The notes: generated by a model from the letters alone, not told the origin. DNA of 64,000 bases from Paenibacillus sp. 1011MAR3C5 (GCF_003591485.1 NZ_QZCF01000003.1:434001-498000); one strand, 5' to 3'; numbered from the stretch's first letter, positions 15,626 through 24,757 are shown. A program made the numbers and translations.

Positions 15626-16972
15626 ATGGAACGTTTCTTTCGTTTGAAGGAACTAGGAACAAATGTCAGAACTGAAATTATGGCGGGGCTGACGACTTTC
15701 ATGACGATGGCCTACATTCTGGCTGTCAATCCGGCAATCTTGACGCCGACAGGTCTTAGCTGGGATGCTGTTTTTCTGGCTACTGCGCTTGCAGCGGGCA
15801 TTTTCACCATCGCAATGGGCATATTCGTCAACTTCCCTGTCGCACTAGCGCCAGGCATGGGTCTTAATGCATACTTTGCTGCTGTCGTCATCTCATCTGC
15901 TGCAACAGGCAAAGAAATTACGCCGGCTATGGGACTTACAGCCGTCTTTATTTCCGGTATTATTTTCATTATTCTAACGGTTACGCAAGTTCGCCAGATG
16001 CTGGTTACGGCTGTTCCAGACAGCCTGAAGCATGCCATTACGGTTGGTATCGGCTTGTTCATCGCCGTGATCGGCCTTAAAGGCAGCGGTCTCATGCACA
16101 TCACGACGTTTGAAGATGGTTCGACATTGATCGGCCTGGGCAGTTTCCAAGATGAGACCGTTATTTTCACGCTGATTGCGGTAGCGCTGATCGCTATTCT
16201 GATGGTACTCCGCGTTCCTGGCGCGATTCTGTTCGGTATTTTGGGTACGACAGTCATTGCGCTGCTTACGGGTCATGTGAACATTAGCGATGCGCTCGAA
16301 GGAAAAACATGGATTCCTAACTTCTCCGAAATGAACGTATGGCATTTTGATTTTGCGGGCGTTTTTGAAGTGGGTCTCATTACCGTTATTTTGACATTCA
16401 CATTCGTTGAATTGTTCGATACATTCGGTACGCTTGTCGGTACGGCCAACCGTGCAGGCATTATGAAAAATCCTGAAGAGGGCAAGAAGCGCATCGGCAA
16501 AGCGATGATGGTCGACGCCATCGGCGTAGGCGGCGGCGCGATTCTCGGCACAAGCACAGTAACGGCTTTCGTCGAGAGCTCCGCAGGCATCGCGCAAGGC
16601 GGCCGTTCTGGTCTGACTGCTGTGACGACGGGCATCTGCTTCCTGCTTGCGATCTTCCTTGCTCCGCTCGTAGCGCTTGTGCCGGGCGCGGCAACTTCCG
16701 CGGCGCTGATCATCGTTGGCGTATTGATGGTGCAATCTGTGAAGGATATTGATTTCTCCGACATGGTGTATGCGATTCCGGCATTCCTGACATTCGCGAT
16801 GATGCCTTTCACGTACAGCATTGCGAACGGCATTTCGTTCGGTATCGTTTCTTATGTACTGCTGGCAGCTGTTGCGAACATCGCTGGCAAAGGCAAATAC
16901 AAAATCCACGTCCTGATGTGGATACTGGCAATTCTCATTATAGCCCGCTATGTCTTCATGGGCGGCGAATAA
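15626..16972 (+). CDS. pbuG: Guanine/hypoxanthine permease (NCS2, AzgA-like)
   Basis: About 448 residues with 12 or more hydrophobic helices; takes up hypoxanthine and guanine with protons. Diagnostic motifs are TEIMAGLTTFMTMAYILAVNPAIL near the N-terminus, FVELFDTFGTLVGTANRAG in the middle, and LGTSTVTAFVESSAGIAQGGRSGLTAV. The start is ATG 15626 (MERFFRLKEL), with GGGAGGG about 10 bases upstream; the frame runs back to a TTG at 15587 but that part is leader. The guanine riboswitch just upstream fits the substrate. The symbol is by analogy with Bacillus. Confidence 0.93.
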   Translation: MERFFRLKELGTNVRTEIMAGLTTFMTMAYILAVNPAILTPTGLSWDAVFLATALAAGIFTIAMGIFVNFPVALAPGMGLNAYFAAVVISSAATGKEITPAMGLTAVFISGIIFIILTVTQVRQMLVTAVPDSLKHAITVGIGLFIAVIGLKGSGLMHITTFEDGSTLIGLGSFQDETVIFTLIAVALIAILMVLRVPGAILFGILGTTVIALLTGHVNISDALEGKTWIPNFSEMNVWHFDFAGVFEVGLITVILTFTFVELFDTFGTLVGTANRAGIMKNPEEGKKRIGKAMMVDAIGVGGGAILGTSTVTAFVESSAGIAQGGRSGLTAVTTGICFLLAIFLAPLVALVPGAATSAALIIVGVLMVQSVKDIDFSDMVYAIPAFLTFAMMPFTYSIANGISFGIVSYVLLAAVANIAGKGKYKIHVLMWILAILIIARYVFMGGE

Positions 16973-16983
16973 TCGAATTCGGC

Positions 16984-17019
16984 AGAAGCAGCGCTGGGCC
17001 GGCGCTGCTTCTTTTTTTT
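16984..17019 (+). terminator. Terminator after the purine permease
   Basis: AGAAGCAGCGC pairs with GCGCTGCTTCT and runs into eight T. Confidence 0.95.
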
Positions 17020-17082
17020 ATGCGGAGAGAGGCTTGCGGCGGTATAATGAAGGGAAATGACAGGACGGGAGTGGCGGAGAGC

Positions 17083-17853
17083 ATGCACCGTGTAGATTTG
17101 AATTGCGATATGGGCGAGAGCTTCGGCGCCTATCGATTGGGACAGGATGAGATCATTATGAGGGAGATCTCATCGGCCAATATAGCATGCGGCTTCCATG
17201 CGGGAGATCCAGGAATGATCAGAGATACAGTCAAGCTTGCCATTAGCTGCGGTGTAGCGATTGGCGCGCATCCCGGCTTGCCTGACCTGGCAGGCTTCGG
17301 GAGAAGAAGGATGGAGATATCGCCTCGTGAAGCGTATGAGATGATTGTTTACCAGATGGGAGCTGTACAAGCTTTTGCCCGGTCGGAAGGAACGAGCCTT
17401 GCGCATGTGAAGCCTCATGGCGCTTTGTATAATATGGCGGCTCAAGATGATTCGCTGGCGGAGGCGATTGCCGAAGCGGTCTATAAGGTGGATGGGAACG
17501 CGCTGCTGTACGGACTGGCAGGAAGCGCGCTCATTCGCGCAGCCGAGAAAATCGGACTTGCTGGTGTCCGTGAAGTGTTCGCGGATCGTTCCTACGAAGC
17601 GGACGGCTCCTTGACCCATCGGTCACTGCCGGGAGCCGTCATTCACGATTCGGAAGCGGCTGCCGCCCGAGTGGTCGATTTGATCTTGAGTGGCGAAGTG
17701 GTAACGAGGCAAGGCACACCGCTTGCCCTTCAAGCCGATACGGTATGCGTGCATGGGGATACGCCCGATGCGTATAAGCATGTGCTGGCATTAAGGAAAG
17801 CGCTTAGCCAAGCGAACATTGAGGTCCAGTCGCCTCGCCAGATCCTGCGATAA
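17083..17853 (+). CDS. pxpA: 5-oxoprolinase subunit A (LamB/YcsF family)
   Basis: 256 residues. Together with PxpB and PxpC it hydrolyses 5-oxoproline to glutamate using ATP. The N-terminus VDLNCDMGESFGAYRLGQDE and SANIACGFHAGDP are signatures of the family; IGAHPGLPDLAGFGRR and HVKPHGALYN follow. I choose ATG 17083 because family members begin at this point (M..VDLNCDMGE); the frame is open back to 16918 through the terminator, which cannot be coding. A TATAAT at 17043-17048 may be its -10. It is first in a compact pxpABC operon. Confidence 0.95.
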   Translation: MHRVDLNCDMGESFGAYRLGQDEIIMREISSANIACGFHAGDPGMIRDTVKLAISCGVAIGAHPGLPDLAGFGRRRMEISPREAYEMIVYQMGAVQAFARSEGTSLAHVKPHGALYNMAAQDDSLAEAIAEAVYKVDGNALLYGLAGSALIRAAEKIGLAGVREVFADRSYEADGSLTHRSLPGAVIHDSEAAAARVVDLILSGEVVTRQGTPLALQADTVCVHGDTPDAYKHVLALRKALSQANIEVQSPRQILR

Positions 17854-17866
17854 GGGGGAGTTGCTC

Positions 17867-18646
17867 ATGAATCAAGGTCCGCAGTATCAGTTCACGCCGC
17901 TGGGTGACTCAAGCGTACTGCTTCGTAAGGGAACAACGATTGATCAAGAGACGCATCGCTGGATCATGGCTGTGATGCAGCTTCTGGAGGCTCATCGATT
18001 CGAAGGGATGATCGAATGTGTACCGGCTTTCGCCTCCATTGCCGTACATTACGACCCGCTTGCGGTATGGCGCAGCCGATCGCTGGAGGAGCAAGGACAT
18101 GCTTCCGTATATGCTACAGTGTGTGAACGACTGGAGCATCGTATATCCAGCCTGCAGGATGAGTTCTCCGGCAGCTTGCCGGCGCGTGTAGTTACGATAC
18201 CTGTCTGTTACGGGGGCGATTACGGTCCCGACTTGCAGGAGGTTGCCGAGTATTGCGGAATGTCTGCGGAAGAGGTTGTCTCACATCATACAAGTGGGGC
18301 CTACAGCGTGTATATGATCGGATTCGCACCAGGCTTTCCTTATCTGGGAGGCATGCCTTCGCGTATCGCTGCGCCGCGGCGCAAGACGCCAAGAATTGCG
18401 ATACCGGCCGGAAGCGTTGGCATTGCGGGAGCGCAGACGGGCGTCTATCCGCTCGCAACGCCCGGCGGCTGGCAGTTGATCGGCAGAACGCCGCTGCCTC
18501 TATTCCTGCCGGATCAGCCCATTCCGAGCTTGCTGAGGGCTGGCGATGAAGTGAAATTCGAGGCGATCAGCGAGCGCCAATTCATGGAATGGGAAGAGCT
18601 TTACAGGAATGGACTCTATAGCGGACAGGAGGCTGGCGGGAGATGA
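17867..18646 (+). CDS. pxpB: 5-oxoprolinase subunit B (KipI-type)
   Basis: 259 residues. Family motifs are FTPLGDSSVLL at the start, IPVCYGGDYGPDL, and GFAPGFPYLGGMP followed by PRRKTPR..IPAGSVGIAGAQTGVYP. In Bacillus the same protein is also known as KipI, an inhibitor of the sporulation kinase KinA. ATG 17867 follows a GGGGGAG site by 6 bases, 13 bases after pxpA, and its end overlaps pxpC by 4 bases. Confidence 0.95.
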   Translation: MNQGPQYQFTPLGDSSVLLRKGTTIDQETHRWIMAVMQLLEAHRFEGMIECVPAFASIAVHYDPLAVWRSRSLEEQGHASVYATVCERLEHRISSLQDEFSGSLPARVVTIPVCYGGDYGPDLQEVAEYCGMSAEEVVSHHTSGAYSVYMIGFAPGFPYLGGMPSRIAAPRRKTPRIAIPAGSVGIAGAQTGVYPLATPGGWQLIGRTPLPLFLPDQPIPSLLRAGDEVKFEAISERQFMEWEELYRNGLYSGQEAGGR

Positions 18647-19656
18647 GCTTGACGGTACTGAAGCCCGGGCTGTTCGCGACGGTTCAAGACCTTGGAAGGT
18701 ACGGCTATCAGCAGTATGGCGTTGTCATTAGCGGCGCAATGGATGAGCCTGCGGCGCGCGTCGCGAACTGGCTGGTCGGCAATCGGGATCATGAAGCCGT
18801 ATTGGAGCTGACCTTGACCGGTACGGTGCTAAGGGCGGAGCGTGATCTGTGGGTCGCCATATGCGGCGGCGATATGGGAGCCCGGACAGATGCGGGGGAA
18901 GCGGTACCGCTATGGCGGCCAGTATGGGTATCCGAGGGAACAATCCTGTCGTTCCGCCAATACGGCTCCGGCTGTCGTACGTATGTGGCGATTGCGGGCG
19001 GGCTGGATGCGAGTATGAGCATGGGCAGCCGCAGTACGTACTTGCGCGGGGGCATCGGAGGACTGGACGGCAGAACGCTGCGCGCGGGGGATTGGCTTGA
19101 GGCCAGGCAGAAGGAGAGGCAAGCTTTGGTGATTGATAACCTGGAGGTATCGCCCTCGGGCAAGCTGAAGTGGCCGCTCTGGCATGCTGGCGGGTTCGCT
19201 GTTGCATCAAGAAATGTACATGCCGTCCGGCTGATGCCGGGCGAGCATCAGCATCTGATGTCTGCCAAAAGCTTGCGCCATCTATTTGATGAGGTGTTCC
19301 GAATCGGTTCGTCGTCTGACCGGATGGGATACCGTCTTCAAAGCGACCGCAAGCTGCTGATGGGGGAGCAGATGCAGGAACTCATATCCGAGCCTGTCGT
19401 CCATGGCACGATTCAGCTGCCGCCGGACGGGACTCCGATCGTGCTGCTTGCGGATCGGCAGACGACGGGAGGATATCCGCGCATTGGCCAAGTCGCTTCG
19501 GTTGATATTCCGGTATTCGGCCAGCTGAAGCCGGGGGACAGCATCCGGTTTTATCCTGTTACTCCTAAGGAGGCAGAGCGGTTAAAGCTGGAATCAGAGC
19601 TGGACATGGATCAGCTGCGCACGATCATCGGCTTGAAGCTGCATGATAAAACATAA
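18643..19656 (+). CDS. pxpC: 5-oxoprolinase subunit C (biotin-dependent carboxylase-like, KipA-type)
   Basis: 337 residues. Motifs of the carboxyltransferase-like family are VLKPGLFATVQDLGRYGYQ, GVVISGAMDE, LWVAICGGDMGA, and LADRQTTGGYPRIG near the C-terminus. It forms a complex with PxpB (AHS1 and AHS2 domains, fused in many organisms but separate here). The ATGA overlap with pxpB shows translational coupling. Its TAA stop is the first bases of the terminator stem shared with the convergent NAGPA-type gene. Confidence 0.95.
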   Translation: MSLTVLKPGLFATVQDLGRYGYQQYGVVISGAMDEPAARVANWLVGNRDHEAVLELTLTGTVLRAERDLWVAICGGDMGARTDAGEAVPLWRPVWVSEGTILSFRQYGSGCRTYVAIAGGLDASMSMGSRSTYLRGGIGGLDGRTLRAGDWLEARQKERQALVIDNLEVSPSGKLKWPLWHAGGFAVASRNVHAVRLMPGEHQHLMSAKSLRHLFDEVFRIGSSSDRMGYRLQSDRKLLMGEQMQELISEPVVHGTIQLPPDGTPIVLLADRQTTGGYPRIGQVASVDIPVFGQLKPGDSIRFYPVTPKEAERLKLESELDMDQLRTIIGLKLHDKT

Positions 19657-19717
19657 GGGCGGAGTGCCTGGCCGGGGAGAATGTGAATTCTCTCCGGGCC
19701 GAGGCGTTCCGCCCTTA
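19654..19717. terminator. Bidirectional terminator containing both stop codons
   Basis: TAAGGGCGGA (19654-19663) pairs with TCCGCCCTTA (19708-19717), with further inner pairing (GCCGGGGAGA/TCTCTCCGGGC). The TAA that ends pxpC and, on the other strand, the TAA that ends the convergent gene form the two base ends of the stem. T-rich or A-rich tracts flank it. Confidence 0.8.
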
Positions 19718-20791
19718 TTTGAAGAATAAAAAATGCGTCGGCAGCTTGCGCAGGCTGCCATCCGACGGCTTGTTAATGACTTTGCCGTTGAAAATTAGCG
19801 AGGAAGAGCCGCCGCCGTCGAGGTTGTAGGCATCAATTGTGCCGTAGCCTCGCAGCAGTGTCTGCAATTCGGCAAGCGATGCACCGGAGCTTCCGGCTTC
19901 ATTGTAGCCATCCGTTACGAGCAGCAGCAGCTGGTCATCCTTATAATTGGCGATGACCGTCCTTGGCGCGCGCTTAGGGCTTGTCTGCCACTTGGCTGGA
20001 ATCTGCTGCGGCACGCCTCCTTTCAGAAGGACGGGTACGAAGGAAGCGCCGAACTTCGGTTTTTTGGCATCCAATTGTTCCTTGCTCGTGAACTTGCCTC
20101 CGATCAGCTTATTCTTGTCACTCAATCCGACGAAGAAGAGATCGGAATAGGAAGCCTGGAAGCCGGATACGTATTCGCCATCCGCAATGGTGGTGCTCAG
20201 CGGGTATCGCTTGCCGCCGCCGTCTGCGAAGCCGCCGGCATTGACGCCGACAGCCGCTTTATGCTGCTTGACCGCTTCCAGTGTGGTCATAGATTTTCCA
20301 AGCTCGGAGCCGCCCATGACCATTTTCATCGCATCGGCCGATTTCAGCTGGATCTTGACTGCATAGCTTCGGAAGCTGTCATTCTTCAGATAGAAGAGCT
20401 GGGCTCTCAGCTTGTCAGAGTTAATGGTAGCTGCGGGCTTGCCGAGCTTGGCCGTGATGTTGCTGTCATAGATTTGAAGAGGACGCTTGGCCTGAGCGGT
20501 TGCCGTCTTCGCGATCGCATTCATTTCCGCATTGGTTTTGTTGTACAGCTCGATCTCCGTCTTAATCGATTGGCTTGTATGTACGGCAATGTCTCTTGCC
20601 TGGTCAAGGCCTGCTGCTGCTTCTTTCATGTACACTCGGTCTGAGGCCTGCTCCTCCCTGTCCGGCTCGGAAAGGCCGTCTTGCGACAACTCAATTGCTA
20701 TCGTAGAGAAGAGCAGCCATAACAGAATGCCGATAAAGGGAGACAGCGCCAGCAGCGCCGTACGGTTCAATGTTTTTACGGTTAGGTTCAT
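19715..20791 (-). CDS. Membrane-anchored phosphodiester glycosidase (NAGPA domain)
   Basis: 358 residues. A membrane helix near residues 12-35 (LLALSPFIGILLWLLFSTIAI) is followed by a ~80-residue helical linker, then an extracellular NAGPA/DUF2233 domain. Its markers are VGVNAGGFADGG, PRTVIANYKDDQLLLLVTDGY and NLDGGGSSSL near the C-terminus, where substrate and metal residues lie in the family. Such proteins act on sugar phosphodiesters or in exopolysaccharide/teichoic acid metabolism; the substrate here is unknown. It overlaps the upstream coiled-coil gene by 4 bases (ATGA), so the two are co-translated. Confidence 0.88.
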   Translation of the reverse strand: MNLTVKTLNRTALLALSPFIGILLWLLFSTIAIELSQDGLSEPDREEQASDRVYMKEAAAGLDQARDIAVHTSQSIKTEIELYNKTNAEMNAIAKTATAQAKRPLQIYDSNITAKLGKPAATINSDKLRAQLFYLKNDSFRSYAVKIQLKSADAMKMVMGGSELGKSMTTLEAVKQHKAAVGVNAGGFADGGGKRYPLSTTIADGEYVSGFQASYSDLFFVGLSDKNKLIGGKFTSKEQLDAKKPKFGASFVPVLLKGGVPQQIPAKWQTSPKRAPRTVIANYKDDQLLLLVTDGYNEAGSSGASLAELQTLLRGYGTIDAYNLDGGGSSSLIFNGKVINKPSDGSLRKLPTHFLFFK

Positions 20792-21228
20792 TTGAGGACA
20801 TCCAAGCTTTTTTTCAGTTCGTTCAACTGTTTCTTCACTTCATTCAGCTGCGTATACAGCTTGTTGCTGTTGTCCGTCTTGCTGTCGGCATTATCCTTGG
20901 TGAAGGTCAGCAACTCGTTAAGTGCATCTATCTTTTCCTTGAGCAGCGTGATCTCGCCAGCATAGGTCGTTTCCAGCTCGGCCAAGCGGCCGTCGTACGC
21001 CTTCTGCATATCGGCGATTTGCGCGGAGGTCTGCCGATGGATATCGGCGGTTATATCGCGCTGCATCTTATCGGTATAGAGCTTGGCGCCAAAAAGGCCG
21101 CCTCCGATCAATAGAATCCATATGCCGATGAATAGGAGGAACGCCGCGTTTCCTTTCTTCTTGCGCGTGCTTGTCTCCTTACGGCCTGTGGTTGCATGCT
21201 CCAATTGCAAATCATTCATTGTGTTCAT
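20788..21228 (-). CDS. Single-pass membrane protein with coiled coil
   Basis: 146 residues: a basic N-terminal cytoplasmic part ending TRKKKGN, one helix at ~28-50 (AAFLLFIGIWILLIGGGLFGAKLY), then a long heptad-rich extracellular part (IADMQKAYDGRLAELETTYAGEITLLKEKIDAL and LNEVKKQLNELKKSLDVL). No enzyme motif is seen. The stop overlaps the start of the NAGPA-type gene, so it probably partners that enzyme at the membrane. No named family is recognised. Confidence 0.8.
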   Translation of the reverse strand: MNTMNDLQLEHATTGRKETSTRKKKGNAAFLLFIGIWILLIGGGLFGAKLYTDKMQRDITADIHRQTSAQIADMQKAYDGRLAELETTYAGEITLLKEKIDALNELLTFTKDNADSKTDNSNKLYTQLNEVKKQLNELKKSLDVLK

Positions 21229-21547
21229 TCACCTCTTTAGTCTGTTGATTCTGGTCTCGTGCGATGGATGAACGAACGTGAAAAGGGATGTCCTGTGTGA
21301 ATCGCGGCCGCTGCCGGATGAATGCGCCAGTTGCGGTGTGTCCGCCTATACTTCTAACGACAAAAAGCGGCATAAGTTGCGAATGTCATCCTATTGTAAC
21401 AAACGTCAGAGCGGCTTGTCGCCATTATCCGCCAACTTGGATATAGACAATTATTGGGTAGATGCTTTTCGCTTTTTTGTCGGACAGGTGTGCGTGATGT
21501 ATAATGAAAGAGTCAAGAAGAAACGCAATTTGGAAAGGATGATCCTC
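21229..21547. other. Divergent intergenic region upstream of msrAB
   Basis: About 320 bases between the leftward coiled-coil gene and msrAB. The frame of MsrAB stays open through it, but I see no protein resemblance. Apart from the msrAB promoter at its right end, nothing is recognised. Confidence 0.5.
21477..21505 (+). promoter_or_regulatory. msrAB promoter
   Basis: TTGTCG (21477-21482) and TATAAT (21500-21505), preceded by TG, are 17 bp apart. The start codon is ~43 bases downstream. Confidence 0.65.
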
Positions 21548-22507
21548 ATGGGACAACATTATAAAGAGCTGGCCATGTTCGCGGGAGGCTGCTTCTGGTG
21601 CATGGTTACGCCGTTCGAGGAAATGCCGGGCATTTTATCCGTTGTATCGGGCTACACGGGCGGACATACGGTTAATCCAACCTACGAGGAAGTATGCTCC
21701 GACACGACGGGACATACGGAAGCTGTGCAGATTGCCTATGATCCTTCCCTATTCTCATATGAGCGGCTGCTGGACATCTTCTGGCGCCAGATCGATCCGA
21801 CAGATGCAGGAGGACAATTCCACGATCGGGGCTCCTCTTACCGGCCGGGAATCTACTATTATACGGAAGAGCAGCGGCAGCAGGCAGAAGCGTCGAAGGA
21901 AGCGCTCCAGGCCAGCGGCCGTTTCGATAAGCCGATTGTGACGGAGATCGAGCCTGCCGGTGACTTTTACCCTGCGGAAGATTATCATCAGGACTACCAT
22001 AAGAAAAATCCTTACCGCTATAAAATGTACCGCAAAGGCTCCGGCCGCGATTCCTTTATCACAAGCCATTGGAAGATGAAGAAGGATCTTGGCGAGCTGA
22101 AGAAAAATCTGACGCCGATTCAATACGAGGTGACGCAAAACAGCGGTACTGAGCGTCCGTTCACCGGCGAGTATTGGGATCATACGGAAGAGGGCATCTA
22201 TGTCGACATCGTGTCAGGCGAGCCTCTATTCAGCTCCAAGGACAAGTATGACGCGGGTTGCGGCTGGCCCAGCTTCACAAAGCCGCTTCAGAAGTCGGCT
22301 GTGACCGAGCATATGGATTCCAGTCACTTCATGGTCAGGGTAGAGGTCCGAAGCCAGGAGGGCGACTCCCACCTGGGTCATGTGTTTGAAGACGGGCCTC
22401 AGCCGACAGGACTTCGCTATTGCATCAATTCCGCTTCCTTGCGGTTCGTACCCAAGGAGAAGCTGGAGGAAGAAGGCTACGGTCAGTATCGTTCGTTATT
22501 TGATTAA
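21548..22507 (+). CDS. msrAB: Fused peptide methionine sulfoxide reductase MsrA-MsrB
   Basis: 319 residues. The N-terminal MsrA domain reduces methionine S-sulfoxide, with catalytic Cys15 in GGCFWC and conserved [13 protein letters not shown] and [11 protein letters not shown]. The C-terminal MsrB domain reduces the R-sulfoxide; its catalytic Cys lies in [13 protein letters not shown], with CGWPSF and GHVFEDGP. The two CxxC zinc sites of many MsrB proteins are absent. ATG 21548 ([18 protein letters not shown]) follows AAGGA by 8 bases; the frame continues upstream to 21278 without similarity. It has its own promoter and is followed by a MITE-like repeat. Confidence 0.96.
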   Translation: MGQHYKELAMFAGGCFWCMVTPFEEMPGILSVVSGYTGGHTVNPTYEEVCSDTTGHTEAVQIAYDPSLFSYERLLDIFWRQIDPTDAGGQFHDRGSSYRPGIYYYTEEQRQQAEASKEALQASGRFDKPIVTEIEPAGDFYPAEDYHQDYHKKNPYRYKMYRKGSGRDSFITSHWKMKKDLGELKKNLTPIQYEVTQNSGTERPFTGEYWDHTEEGIYVDIVSGEPLFSSKDKYDAGCGWPSFTKPLQKSAVTEHMDSSHFMVRVEVRSQEGDSHLGHVFEDGPQPTGLRYCINSASLRFVPKEKLEEEGYGQYRSLFD

Positions 22508-22515
22508 AAAGGAGT

Positions 22516-22682
22516 GTTCAAAAAGTCCGGTTTTCAGCACCGAGAAGATGGGGTGAAGCTAGGAAATGAGGAGCGGAGCGTAGTGGAAGCTACGTGAGCA
22601 CCGGAAGTTCCGGCTGAATGCCATATTCGATGTCGAGTAGGCTTCCTGATCTGCTTCGTGATCAAAAGTGGACTTTTTGAAC
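22516..22682. mobile_element. MITE-like palindromic repeat element, 167 bp
   Basis: Terminal inverted repeats GTTCAAAAAGTCC (22516-22528) and GGACTTTTTGAAC (22670-22682) are perfect over 13 bp. The interior holds further hairpins such as GTAG/CTAC and CCGGAA/TTCCGG, and no coding frame. This is the form of small non-autonomous repeats scattered in Paenibacillus-type genomes. As RNA the outer stem may also work as a terminator after msrAB. Confidence 0.75.
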
Positions 22683-22707
22683 AACCTCTAAAAAGGGAGA
22701 GATGGGG

Positions 22708-23325
22708 ATGACTACAACTGATTTGGCGCAGCTTCATGGGAAGGCGAATACAGTAGGCGTGCTGGACGCGATCCGCGAGCGCCGTTCTATCGGCCGGTTA
22801 AAGCCGGATGCCGTCGAGCGTGAAGTGATAGAGGCGCTATTGGAAGCGGCGTCGTGGGCGCCGAGCCATCATAATACGCAGCCATGGCGCTTCGTCGTGA
22901 TGACGGGTGAAGGACGTTCGACGTTAGGCGAAGGATATGCCAGAATCGGTGCAGCGAATGCGCCTGGGCTTGAAGGCGAGGAGCTGGAGGAGCGGCTGCG
23001 CAAGGAGCGATTAAAAGCGTACCGTGCGCCTGTCGTCATTGCGGCGGTCTGCTCGCCTGCAGACGATCCGCGAGCTGTGCGCGAGGAAGAGCTTGCGGCA
23101 GCGCAGGTCGCTGTGCAAAACTTGCTGCTGGCCGCTCATGCTTACGGCCTTGGCGCCATCTGGCGCTCAGGAGCGCCGATGTTCGATCCGCGCATGAAGG
23201 AAGTATTCAGTCTTCGCGAGGATGAAGAACTCGTGGCGTTCATTTATCTTGGCTATCCTGATATGACCGCACCTGAACCGAAGCGCACGCCAATTTCGGA
23301 TAAGACCATCTGGATGCAAGGGTGA
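22708..23325 (+). CDS. Nitroreductase-family flavoprotein
   Basis: 205 residues. The FMN-dependent fold is indicated by IRERRSIGRLKPD (FMN-phosphate contact), LEAASWAPSHHNTQPWRFVV, LLLAAHAYGLGAIWRSG and the C-terminal LGYPDM..PEPKRTPI. It reduces nitro compounds, quinones or enones with NAD(P)H; the physiological substrate cannot be told. Of two in-frame ATGs, 22708 is preferred because GGGAG lies 8 bases before it and only 2 before 22702. Confidence 0.92.
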   Translation: MTTTDLAQLHGKANTVGVLDAIRERRSIGRLKPDAVEREVIEALLEAASWAPSHHNTQPWRFVVMTGEGRSTLGEGYARIGAANAPGLEGEELEERLRKERLKAYRAPVVIAAVCSPADDPRAVREEELAAAQVAVQNLLLAAHAYGLGAIWRSGAPMFDPRMKEVFSLREDEELVAFIYLGYPDMTAPEPKRTPISDKTIWMQG

Positions 23326-23353
23326 TTTCCTGCAAGCTATAAGGATTGAGATG

Positions 23354-23386
23354 AAGAGGCCTGCCGTGTGCAAGCCTCTTTTTTTG
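23354..23386 (+). terminator. Terminator after the nitroreductase
   Basis: AAGAGGC pairs with GCCTCTT and is followed by T residues. Confidence 0.85.
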
Positions 23387-23501
23387 TGATGAGAACTATA
23401 TAAAACTATAGCTATCTTAAATTCAAGTTCCCACGTATTGTTAATGGTGGATTGTTGCTGTTTGAACAAGACCATTATCCTAAAGAGAAGGTAGGCATCA
23501 A

Positions 23502-24749
23502 ATGAAAAAGTTATTGAGTCTCCTCATTGCCCTCGTCATGGCGCTCAGCTTTGCGACGGGCGCACAAGCCGCTTCGAAACCGCTATCGATCTGGGTGGAC
23601 GGCGAGCAAGTGCAGTTCGGCTCCAATGCGCCGATTGTTGAGAAAGGCACCACGCTAGTTCCAGTCAGAATGCTTCTGGAAAAGCTAAGCTTCAAGATTG
23701 ATTGGAATGAAGAGAGCCGTGTCGTAACGGCGACAAGCACTAATCCTAGAAATGAAGCGATTATCAGCCTTCAAATTGATCATACAACGGCGTACGTCAA
23801 CAGCCAGCCCCAGCAACTAACGGTAGCGCCTAAGATCCAAAACAAGGCTACTTATGTGCCGCTTCGCTTCATTGTTGAAGCGACTGGCTACGAAATCGAC
23901 TGGAATGATACGGAACGTACAATCTCCATCGATACGATTCAGGAAAGCCGCGGCTTCATGTGGAAGGTTGAGAAGGACGGGAATGCCGTCTATATGCTCG
24001 GCTCCATCCATGTGGCGAATGAAGCAATGTATCCGCTACGGGACGAAATTATGGATGCATTCATGGAAGCGGACCATCTGGCCCTGGAGATTGACTTTAC
24101 GTCGGAAGGCGATATGGAGGATTTTATCAGCAGCATTAATACGTATAAAGATGGCACAACTCTGCAAAATCATATATCCGAAGAGACGCATCAATACGTT
24201 AGAGAACTGTTGACCGAGCTTGGATATGAATCATATTCACTCGATCAGTATAAGCCGTGGTTCGCTTCCTTGGTCCTTGATGAACTCGGACGTGATGAGA
24301 GTGAATACAAGGCAGAGCTAGGCATCGACGAATACTTCATGAATCTGGCGGAGGAGTCGAAGCTTCCGATCATTGGATTGGAATCCTCTGAATCGCAGCT
24401 GAACATGTTGAATAACTTCTCGGATCGTATCCAGGAAGAGATGTTGTACGGCTCAATTGCAAGCTTCTATATGGAAGAAGAACCAGTGAAGGACTTGTCC
24501 GATATGTGGATCAACGGCGATCTCGATATGCTTGCCGAAATGGCTGTACAAACGCAGAAGGCCGATGAAGAATACTATAAAGCCATGCTGCAGGACCGCA
24601 ACGTGCTGATGGCTGAGAAGATCGACGCATTCCTTCGCGACGGCAAATCCGAAACTTATTTTGTCGTAGTTGGCGCGCTTCATATGGCAGGCGAGCATGG
24701 ACTGGTTACTCTGCTAGAGCAGAAGGGCTATACTGTAACGCGAATCTGA
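23502..24749 (+). CDS. Secreted TraB/GumN-family protein with copper amine oxidase-like N-terminal domain
   Basis: 415 residues. Residues 1-23 are a Sec signal peptide (MKKLLSLLIALVMALSFATGAQA). Residues ~25-145 form a copper amine oxidase N1-like wall-attachment domain (LSIWVDGEQV, VPVRMLLEKLSFKIDWNEESRVVTA, YVPLRFIVEATGYEIDWND). Residues ~150-415 are TraB/GumN-like, with VYMLGSIHVANEAMYPL, LALEIDF and VVGALHMAGEHGLVTLLEQKGYTV. Relatives include metalloproteases and haem-related proteins, but activity is unknown. The amine oxidase-like domain is a surface module common in Paenibacillus. It stands alone, with a terminator on each side. Confidence 0.88.
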   Translation: MKKLLSLLIALVMALSFATGAQAASKPLSIWVDGEQVQFGSNAPIVEKGTTLVPVRMLLEKLSFKIDWNEESRVVTATSTNPRNEAIISLQIDHTTAYVNSQPQQLTVAPKIQNKATYVPLRFIVEATGYEIDWNDTERTISIDTIQESRGFMWKVEKDGNAVYMLGSIHVANEAMYPLRDEIMDAFMEADHLALEIDFTSEGDMEDFISSINTYKDGTTLQNHISEETHQYVRELLTELGYESYSLDQYKPWFASLVLDELGRDESEYKAELGIDEYFMNLAEESKLPIIGLESSESQLNMLNNFSDRIQEEMLYGSIASFYMEEEPVKDLSDMWINGDLDMLAEMAVQTQKADEEYYKAMLQDRNVLMAEKIDAFLRDGKSETYFVVVGALHMAGEHGLVTLLEQKGYTVTRI

Positions 24750-24757
24750 CAGCATAG

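Noticed and set aside
16918..17082. Upstream extension of pxpA
   Set aside because: It would translate through the end of the permease gene and its terminator; family members start at 17083.
21278..21547. 90-codon N-terminal extension of MsrAB
   Set aside because: It crosses the promoter at 21477-21505 and shows no domain; homologues start at [11 protein letters not shown].
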